Part shown: positions 31,840 to 37,585 of the stretch, in pieces
How the letters are laid out: each line of letters opens with the position of its first letter
Numbering within the stretch: position 1 is the stretch's first letter
Origin: JBBRUG01 sp038247995
GTDB lineage: Bacteria > Chloroflexota > Chloroflexia > Chloroflexales > Chloroflexaceae
Direction of reading: 5' to 3'
Assembly: GCA_038247995.1 (NCBI GenBank)
Contig: JBBRUG010000011.1
Coordinates: 1-37,585 of the forward strand
Length of the DNA stretch: 37,585 nucleotides
Program-made: the position numbers and the translations under genes
The notes under the pieces: generated by a model
Database searches by the model: none
Told to the model about the DNA's origin: nothing
What the model saw: only the letters and a program-made list of their open reading frames with translations

Positions 31840-32811
31840 TTATCGCACCGGCAGGTTAACCCCTGGCCGTGCCTGTTCCGCTGCTTCACCCACGCTGCGT
31901 ACCGGCGTTACACAGGCGTCAACGGTAGCGAAGACAGCTTCCCACCCGGCAAGTGGGCGTGTTGCAATTGTTTCGGCCACCGTCGCCTGCAATTCGGTTT
32001 GCGCCGACCCAATGGAGCCGTGTAACGCGATGAGTTCCGGGCGTTCAATCGCGGTACAGAACCGCGCCCAGAAGTGCGGCTCCAGCGCCGCTACAGCCAG
32101 GTGGCGGCCATCGGCACACGTGTAGAGCCGGTAGCATGCCTGCCCGCCGGTCAGCACATCACCCACCGGCTCTTTGCTCCGCGCCACCGCGTGCCACGGC
32201 GCCATAAGCCACTTTGCGGCAGCCTCCATCGGTACATCGACTATACCGCCCCGTCCGTTGCGCTCACGTGCCTGCAAGGCTGCGAGAACCGCTGTTGCTG
32301 CCGCAATCCCGCTGATCATATCTGCCAGCGGCGCGCCGGGGAGCGCCGGTACACCATTGGCCTGTGTGCTGGCAATCAGGCCGCTGAGCGCCACAAAATT
32401 CAAATCGTGTCCGGCGCGCTCCCGATCCAGTCCGCTCAGCCCATACCCACTAATTGCACAATAAATCAAGCCTGGGTGCAGTTCGGCTAATGCCTTCGCA
32501 CCCAGTCCTAATCGATCAAGCGCACCGGGCCGCAATCCATCCACCAGCACATCCGCTTCGACCGCCAGATCGCGCAACGCTGCTTGCCCGGCACGCGTCT
32601 TAAGATCCAACTCAATGCATGTCTTCGTGGCATTGAGCGGAGCGAACATTGGCGCCAGGCCAGCCATCTGGCGCAGCGGATCGCCGCCGGGACGCTCAAC
32701 CTTCGTCACCTGCGCCCCCAGACCCGCCAGAATTTGGGTACACACCGGCCCCGGAATATACGTCGCCACTTCCACCACACGCACCCCATCTAACGCCTGC
32801 CCCAGTTCCAT
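31840..32811 (-). CDS. CaiB/BaiF family protein, AMACR-like
   Basis: A 323-residue member of the family III CoA-transferase superfamily. The pattern GHDLNFVALSG (His135, Asp136) and LADMISG (Asp164) matches the catalytic His126 and Asp156 of mycobacterial alpha-methylacyl-CoA racemase better than formyl-CoA transferase, so racemisation of 2-methylacyl-CoA is the first guess. Chloroflexus uses CaiB/BaiF CoA-transferases in the 3-hydroxypropionate bi-cycle, but those are about 400 residues and this is shorter. AAGGGG lies 7 nt before ATG 32811. It stands between ftsH (same strand, separated by a terminator) and the lipoprotein pair. Either catalytic type is possible. Confidence 0.83.
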   Translation of the reverse strand: MELGQALDGVRVVEVATYIPGPVCTQILAGLGAQVTKVERPGGDPLRQMAGLAPMFAPLNATKTCIELDLKTRAGQAALRDLAVEADVLVDGLRPGALDRLGLGAKALAELHPGLIYCAISGYGLSGLDRERAGHDLNFVALSGLIASTQANGVPALPGAPLADMISGIAAATAVLAALQARERNGRGGIVDVPMEAAAKWLMAPWHAVARSKEPVGDVLTGGQACYRLYTCADGRHLAVAALEPHFWARFCTAIERPELIALHGSIGSAQTELQATVAETIATRPLAGWEAVFATVDACVTPVRSVGEAAEQARPGVNLPVR

Positions 32812-32892
32812 TGCTGCCCCTTACTGCCATTTTTGTTTACTGCATGCGCCATCCATGCTACTCGACCTGGGTTACAGCGGCTGCAACCCAAA

Positions 32893-32937
32893 TAAAAAAG
32901 GCGTGAATGGTAACTTCTAGAGCTACCACTCACGCCT
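32893..32937 (-). terminator. Rho-independent terminator of ftsH
   Basis: On the minus strand AGGCGTGAGTGGTA pairs with TACCATTCACGCCT (one G-U pair), followed by TTTTT. It lies 35 nt past the ftsH stop. A further imperfect palindrome GGGTTACAG-CGG-CTGCAACCC is at 32869-32889. Confidence 0.92.
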
Positions 32938-32971
32938 CGGTCAGGTTCAGGCCGAATGCTACGTCCGGATC

Positions 32972-34963
32972 TTACGCCGGCAAAATCCCCGGCACGGGCG
33001 GTGCACTAGGTCGATCGCCCGTCGGTGCGGGCGGCGCGGGCGGCAGCGGCGGTAGGTCGTCACCGCGGATCACGGCAGCTACCTGCTCACGATCCAGCGT
33101 TTCATGCTCCAACAGCGCTACCGCCAACCGGTCGAGCGTATCACGATGCTCGGTGAGCAGGCCTGTCGCCGCCTCCATGCGTTCGGCCAGTAGGTGCCGT
33201 ACGGCATCGTCGAGCCGAGCCGCCGTCGCCTCGCTATGGTCGCGCGGGCCGGCCATTTCGCGCCCGAGGAACGGATTTTCCGCCGTATCGCTGGCGAAGA
33301 GCAGGCCCATCTCGTCGCTCATACCCCAGCGCCCGATCATGCGCTTGGCCAGTTGGGTGGCTCGTTGCAGGTCGTTTTCGGCGCCGGTTGTAATCTCGCC
33401 AAGCGCCACCTGTTCTGCTGCCCGACCACCGAGCAGCGTCGCCAGTTGCGAGCGCAAGAATTGTCGCGAGTAGTTAAAGCGATCACCCTCCGGCAGATAC
33501 TCGGTGACACCAAGCGCACGTCCACGCGGAATAATCGTCACCTTATTCACCGGGTCGCTTTCCGGCAATAGAGTTGATACCAGGGCGTGGCCCGCTTCGT
33601 GGTACGCCACAACGCTCCGTTCGCGCTCACTCATCAATACCGGGCGCTCAGTTCCCAACACAATCTTGTCCAACGCTTCGCGGAAGTGCATCTTGGCGAT
33701 CTGCCGTGCACTGTAGCGCGCCGCGTGCAGGGCCGCCTCATTCACCAGGTTCGCGAGGTCTGCGCCGGCGAAGCCCGGCGTCTGGCGGGCCAGAATTGAC
33801 GGGTCTACATCATTTGACACCGGCTTACCGCGCAAGTGGATGCGCAAAATCGCTTCGCGACCACGAACATCGGGCAGACCGACCGTCACCTGACGGTCAA
33901 AGCGTCCTGGGCGCAGCAGCGCCGGATCAAGCACGTCTGGGCGGTTCGTCGCCGCAATAATAATCACCGGCGGGCCGCCGCTTTCGAACCCGTCCATCTC
34001 AACTAAGATCTGGTTGAGCGTCTGCTCGCGCTCGTCATTCCCGCCACCCATGCCGGCGCCGCGCTGACGTCCGATTGCATCAAGCTCATCGATAAATACG
34101 ATTGCGGGGCCATTACGCCGCGCCTGCTCAAACAGATCGCGTACCCGCGAGGCGCCGACGCCGACGAACAATTCGACAAACTCACTGGCGCTTGTGCTGA
34201 AGAACGGCACACCCGCCTCACCGGCAACTGCACGCGCCAACAGCGTCTTACCGGTACCGGGCGGGCCAACCAGCATTACACCGCGTGGGATTTTGGCGCC
34301 GAGCCGCTGGTAGCGCTCCGGGCTCTTCAGAAAATCGACTACCTCGACAAGTTCGCGCTTCGCCTCATCGGCGCCCGCTACATCACCAAACGATACCGAC
34401 GGTTTATCAGCAGTATGCGCCTTCGCCTTTGAACGTCCGAAGTTGAAGATGCCCTGCTGGCCACGCCCTTGCTGGCGTGCCATCCAAATGAAAAAGCCGA
34501 CAATCAACAATACCGGCCCAAAGGCCAGCAGAATCGTCCAGATTGGCGAGCCACTACTGCTCCGCGCCGTAATCTCAACGCCCTGCTCACGCAGTAAGGG
34601 CAGCAACTGCTCATCGCCAACCGACGGGATTGTACTTGTGAAGCGGCTTAGTTCACTCGGGGCCTGCGTGAAGAGCCCGCCGCCGCCGACCTGCGTCCCC
34701 TCCGGCGGAGCGATCGGGTTCACGAGTTGGCCGCGAATGTCTTGCCCGGTCAGTTCGACCTGGGCAACATTACCGGCCTGCACCTGCTCTAAAAATGCGC
34801 TATAAGACATTGTCAGGGTAGGGCCGCTTGCGCCGACGCTGAACATATTCCAGAACAGCACTACTGCGAGCAACACTATGAGTAAGCGCGACCATTGCGA
34901 CCAGAACGGATTGCCGCCTGAAGGCGCGTCGCTGCGATCATTATTCGTATTTCGTGGAAGCAT
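32972..34963 (-). CDS. ftsH: ATP-dependent zinc metalloprotease FtsH
   Basis: FtsH is a membrane-anchored hexameric AAA+ protease that degrades misfolded membrane proteins and some regulators. The 663-residue protein has two membrane helices (about 26-41 and 141-161) bracketing an extracytoplasmic domain. Walker A is GPPGTGKT (233-240), Walker B IVFIDELDAIG, and the second region of homology contains RPGRFDRQV. The zinc motif is HEAGH (455-459). The C-terminus is rich in Pro, Gly and Ala, as often in this family. ATG 34963 is chosen because AAGGAG lies 7 nt upstream. It is divergent from the uup-like gene and has its own promoter and terminator. Confidence 0.97.
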   Translation of the reverse strand: MLPRNTNNDRSDAPSGGNPFWSQWSRLLIVLLAVVLFWNMFSVGASGPTLTMSYSAFLEQVQAGNVAQVELTGQDIRGQLVNPIAPPEGTQVGGGGLFTQAPSELSRFTSTIPSVGDEQLLPLLREQGVEITARSSSGSPIWTILLAFGPVLLIVGFFIWMARQQGRGQQGIFNFGRSKAKAHTADKPSVSFGDVAGADEAKRELVEVVDFLKSPERYQRLGAKIPRGVMLVGPPGTGKTLLARAVAGEAGVPFFSTSASEFVELFVGVGASRVRDLFEQARRNGPAIVFIDELDAIGRQRGAGMGGGNDEREQTLNQILVEMDGFESGGPPVIIIAATNRPDVLDPALLRPGRFDRQVTVGLPDVRGREAILRIHLRGKPVSNDVDPSILARQTPGFAGADLANLVNEAALHAARYSARQIAKMHFREALDKIVLGTERPVLMSERERSVVAYHEAGHALVSTLLPESDPVNKVTIIPRGRALGVTEYLPEGDRFNYSRQFLRSQLATLLGGRAAEQVALGEITTGAENDLQRATQLAKRMIGRWGMSDEMGLLFASDTAENPFLGREMAGPRDHSEATAARLDDAVRHLLAERMEAATGLLTEHRDTLDRLAVALLEHETLDREQVAAVIRGDDLPPLPPAPPAPTGDRPSAPPVPGILPA

Positions 34964-35029
34964 AATTCGCTCCTTAAAAGGCATCCCTGTGCAACATTGC
35001 TTTGAGATACCTGAATCTTACGTTCTTCC

Positions 35030-35058
35030 ATGATACCCTATTCACCGCTTTTTGTGCA
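35030..35058 (-). promoter_or_regulatory. Sigma-70 type promoter for ftsH
   Basis: Minus strand TGCACA (35058-35053), 17-bp spacer, TATCAT (35035-35030). The leader would be about 60 nt. Confidence 0.55.
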
Positions 35059-35128
35059 GCCGAGAGTGTTAACCCTGCATTAGAGTTCACGTTTATTCAT
35101 CCCGCTCACCCGCTCATCCGCTTTCCCA

Positions 35129-35137
35129 TGCTATGAT
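35129..35137 (+). promoter_or_regulatory. Extended -10 giving a leaderless uup mRNA
   Basis: TG-C-TATGAT ends 7 nt before ATG 35145, so transcription should begin at the start codon itself. The upstream in-frame ATG at 35133 lies within the -10. Confidence 0.6.
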
Positions 35138-35144
35138 ACGCAGC

Positions 35145-37040
35145 ATGACAATTCTCTCCATCGAAGCGATCAGCAAACAGTATGGGGTCAGGCCGCTTTT
35201 CAGCGATGTGACATTTGGTATGCAGCCAGGTGAGCGGCTTGGTGTGATCGGAGTGAACGGGAGCGGCAAGAGTTCACTCCTGCGCATTGTTGCCGGCATT
35301 GAACCGCCTGATCGTGGCCGAATCGTTATTGCCAACAACGTTCACGTGGCCTATCTACCGCAAGATCCATTCCTGCCCGCCGGTGTAACGGTACTGGAAG
35401 CGGTATTCAGTGGCGCGTCACCAACGGTGCAGTTGTTGCGAGCCTACGAGCAAGCCAGTGCAATGCTGGCAGCGCACCCCAATGATGCGCAACTCTTAGC
35501 CGAGTTAAACACGCTCACAGCGCAAATGGATGCTCGGAATGGGTGGGAAGCGGAGAGTGCGGCGCAAAGCATTCTAAGTGAACTTGGGCTGGCCGAGCAG
35601 ATGCATATAAACGTGGATCTACTTTCCGGTGGGCAACGTAAACGGGTGGCAATGGCCCAGGTGCTCGTCGATCGACCTGATCTATTGATCCTCGACGAGC
35701 CGACAAACCATATTGATACAGCCACGATCACCTGGCTCGAAACCTATCTCGCGCGTACCTCCTGTGCATTGTTGCTCGTCACTCACGATCGTTATTTTCT
35801 CGATCGGCTAGTGACGCGGATGCTGGAGTTGGACGGCGGGCGTGCTACCACCTATGAAGGTAACTATACCAAATTTCTTGAGCGCAAAGCTGAGCAACTG
35901 GAGCGCATGACCGCTGCCGAAGAATCACGTCAAAACCTTTTACGCAAGGAACTCGCCTGGCTTCGGCGTGGCGCGCGGGCACGAACAACCAAACAGAAAG
36001 CGCACGTTGATCGTGTCCATGCGCTGATGGATCAGGATCCTGAGCCAATCCAGGCTGAGTTAACAATTGCTCTGCAAACCGGACGCAGGCTCGGTAAGCA
36101 AGTAATTGAGCTAAAAGGTGTTACGAAGCGTTTTGGCGAGCGCACCGTAATCGACAATCTTGACCTCGAGTTGCGCCCTAATGACCGGGTTGGCATCATT
36201 GGTCCGAATGGCCAGGGCAAGAGTACCCTCCTTAATCTACTCGCCGAGCGGCTTGAACCCGACGCTGGTTCGCTTGTGCGCGGTACGACAGTCCAACTCG
36301 CTTACTACGATCAACAGAGCAGCGGCCTCGCTGAAAGCCAGCGTGTGATCGACTACATCCGCGAAGCCGCCGAACTAGTGCGTGGTAGTGATGGTGCGTT
36401 GGTAGCGGCCTCGCAGATGCTCGAACGGTTTCTTTTTACCGGCGAACAGCAGTGGAGCTTGATCGGTACGCTTTCAGGCGGCGAACGCCGCCGACTCTAT
36501 CTCTTGCGCCAACTCATCGAGGCGCCCAACGTACTCTTGCTCGATGAACCAACCAACGATCTTGATCTGCAAACGCTGACCATCCTTGAAGACTACCTGG
36601 ACGATTTTAATGGTGTTGTTGTGGTTGTCTCGCATGATCGCTATTTTCTAGATCGGGTCGTTCAGCGTACGCTAGCGTTTGAGGGTGACGGCAATCTTAC
36701 CGAGTATCCGGGTGGCTACAGCAGTTATGCAGCGCATCAGGCTGAGCGGCTGGCAAGTCGGCCGGCGCAGGCTCAAACTAAAGCAAAGCTGATGCCACAA
36801 CCAGCACAGGCGGCTGGGTCACGTCGCCTGAGCAGCAAAGAACGGCGCGAACTTACCCAACTTGAGCAGCAGATCAACGACCTGGAAACGCGACGTGATG
36901 AACTTGGCACAGCACTTAACAGCGCCGGGGATGACTATGCCTGTTATACAGATCTGGCAACTCAACTTCAAGTCATCGAAGTGGCCCTTGAAGCGAGTTT
37001 TACCCGCTGGGCTGAGTTGGCCGAAATAGCTGAAGCATAG
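35145..37040 (+). CDS. uup: ABC-F ATPase, Uup-like
   Basis: A 631-residue soluble protein with two ABC ATPase domains and no membrane part, the ABC-F family of ribosome-associated translation factors. Domain 1 has GVNGSGKSS and LSGGQRKRVAMAQ with ILDEPTNH. The linker contains WLRRGARARTTKQKAHVDRV, typical of the Uup branch. Domain 2 has GPNGQGKST and LSGGERRRLYLLRQ with LLDEPTND. A C-terminal coiled coil (about 560-631, KERRELTQLEQQINDLETRRDEL) matches the Uup DNA/RNA-binding tail. Length matches the E. coli protein (about 635). The -10 element right before ATG 35145 implies a leaderless transcript. Uup rather than another ABC-F is judged from the linker and tail. Confidence 0.9.
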   Translation: MTILSIEAISKQYGVRPLFSDVTFGMQPGERLGVIGVNGSGKSSLLRIVAGIEPPDRGRIVIANNVHVAYLPQDPFLPAGVTVLEAVFSGASPTVQLLRAYEQASAMLAAHPNDAQLLAELNTLTAQMDARNGWEAESAAQSILSELGLAEQMHINVDLLSGGQRKRVAMAQVLVDRPDLLILDEPTNHIDTATITWLETYLARTSCALLLVTHDRYFLDRLVTRMLELDGGRATTYEGNYTKFLERKAEQLERMTAAEESRQNLLRKELAWLRRGARARTTKQKAHVDRVHALMDQDPEPIQAELTIALQTGRRLGKQVIELKGVTKRFGERTVIDNLDLELRPNDRVGIIGPNGQGKSTLLNLLAERLEPDAGSLVRGTTVQLAYYDQQSSGLAESQRVIDYIREAAELVRGSDGALVAASQMLERFLFTGEQQWSLIGTLSGGERRRLYLLRQLIEAPNVLLLDEPTNDLDLQTLTILEDYLDDFNGVVVVVSHDRYFLDRVVQRTLAFEGDGNLTEYPGGYSSYAAHQAERLASRPAQAQTKAKLMPQPAQAAGSRRLSSKERRELTQLEQQINDLETRRDELGTALNSAGDDYACYTDLATQLQVIEVALEASFTRWAELAEIAEA

Positions 37041-37156
37041 CGCCTGAAACTGCACGAATTATCTAAATGCGATGCACTATAGGACAGTTTTATTGTTGCG
37101 GGAATGTGCCTTTGGAAAGACGTAAAACGCCCCTATCGCACATGGGTTTACAGCAG

Positions 37157-37185
37157 TTGACAATCAATTGCCTGGGTGCTATACT
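37157..37185 (+). promoter_or_regulatory. rRNA operon promoter P1
   Basis: TTGACA (37157-37162), 17-bp spacer ending TGC, TATACT (37180-37185). Consensus -35 plus extended -10 make it the strongest promoter in the window. The GC-rich discriminator ACGCG is typical of stringently controlled stable-RNA promoters. The start would be near 37192. Nothing coding is seen in 37041-37156. Confidence 0.88.
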
Positions 37186-37293
37186 ACGCGAACTGAAACG
37201 AACGCGGTCTCATCTGCAAACCCAGAGTAGACCAAACAAGTTAGGGAAATAAAACTAAGCGAACCGCGCTGAAAGTTTATTTCAGAGACGTCG

Positions 37294-37338
37294 CCAGGAA
37301 GCTCAGTAACAGCTGAACCCTTCCTGGTTTTGGTTTTT
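37294..37338 (+). terminator. Terminator-like hairpin in rRNA leader with boxA-like loop
   Basis: CCAGGAAG (37294-37301) pairs with CTTCCTGG (37320-37327), followed by TTTTGGTTTTT. Within it GCTCAGTAACA (37301-37311) matches the E. coli rrn boxA core GCTCTTTAACA at 9 of 11 bases. A smaller hairpin CTGAAA/TTTCAG lies at 37269-37285. It is about 100 nt after P1 and 110 nt before 16S, so it either ends a short leader RNA of about 147 nt or is a site of antitermination control. Confidence 0.7.
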
Positions 37339-37390
37339 CTACTTGTTAGTTCGGCGCAGTTGCACCTTCACAACTGAATCACGGTAGTGA

Positions 37391-37418
37391 TTGAAATATG
37401 GTTCCACGTCAAGATACT
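37391..37418 (+). promoter_or_regulatory. Candidate rRNA promoter P2
   Basis: TTGAAA (37391-37396), 16-bp spacer, GATACT (37413-37418). It lies after the leader hairpin and would start transcription about 20 nt before mature 16S. Confidence 0.4.
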
Positions 37419-37445
37419 GGATCGGCTTATGCCGAGCTTCAGTAA

Positions 37446-37585
<140 letters not shown>

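Noticed and set aside
37067..37252. 61-residue open frame before the rRNA operon
   Set aside because: It runs through the P1 promoter and has no ribosome site or homologous features.
1..37445. tRNA genes
   Set aside because: I found no GGTTC-A-A-type T-loop with matching acceptor stem in the spacers; the GGTTC runs near 2600 are tandem repeats.

Overview
The window is GC-rich bacterial chromosome and most probably comes from the Chloroflexota (class Chloroflexia, Chloroflexus/Roseiflexus-like). The basis is the 5' end of a 16S rRNA gene at the right edge, genes typical of that group (a family B DNA polymerase, an RsbR-like membrane STAS protein, a PreP-type protease, a split MacAB-like exporter with two permeases), and very abundant short palindromic and tandem repeats between genes. 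The assignment is inference: only about 140 bases of 16S are present and no search could be run.

Layout. Bases 1-426 are repeat-rich and intergenic. A sensor-less histidine kinase is translationally coupled to an ECF-like sigma factor (427-1916), which runs tail-to-tail into an AMP-forming acyl-CoA ligase on the minus strand (1843-3396). An RsbR-type STAS membrane protein follows (3500-4579). A shared bidirectional terminator separates it from pyruvate, phosphate dikinase (ppdK, minus strand, 4636-8523). ppdK carries a 420-residue LAGLIDADG intein inserted one residue before the catalytic Ser-His pair's histidine. Divergent to it is a PreP-like M16C protease, followed by the GTPase der, a family B DNA polymerase, a NAD(P)-binding oxidoreductase behind a NemR/TetR-like operator, and the glycogen debranching enzyme glgX. 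Minisatellite arrays surround the oxidoreductase.

Next is a four-gene exporter cassette: MacA-like adaptor, ATPase and two paralogous permeases (19915-25068). A large GT39-type membrane glycosyltransferase, an Eis-like acetyltransferase ending in Phe, and two small lipoproteins (YtkA/FixH-like and thioredoxin-like with a CQTAVC motif) come after. A CaiB/BaiF-AMACR-family protein and ftsH are on the minus strand. An apparently leaderless ABC-F protein (Uup-like) follows, and then an rRNA operon promoter, a leader holding a terminator-like hairpin with a boxA-like sequence in it, and the start of 16S.

Three themes stand out. (1) A PPDK intein at the phosphotransfer site, with a penultimate Ser instead of His. 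(2) Tandem or palindromic repeats lie in frame inside three unrelated coding regions (acyl-CoA ligase, DNA polymerase, glycosyltransferase), which suggests that repeats spread between genes and sometimes enter genes and are tolerated. (3) Recurrent expression signals: extended -10 elements (TGnTAnnnT) before many genes, at least two of them close enough to the ATG for leaderless mRNAs, and strong hairpins about 10 nt upstream of start codons that lack a clear Shine-Dalgarno sequence.
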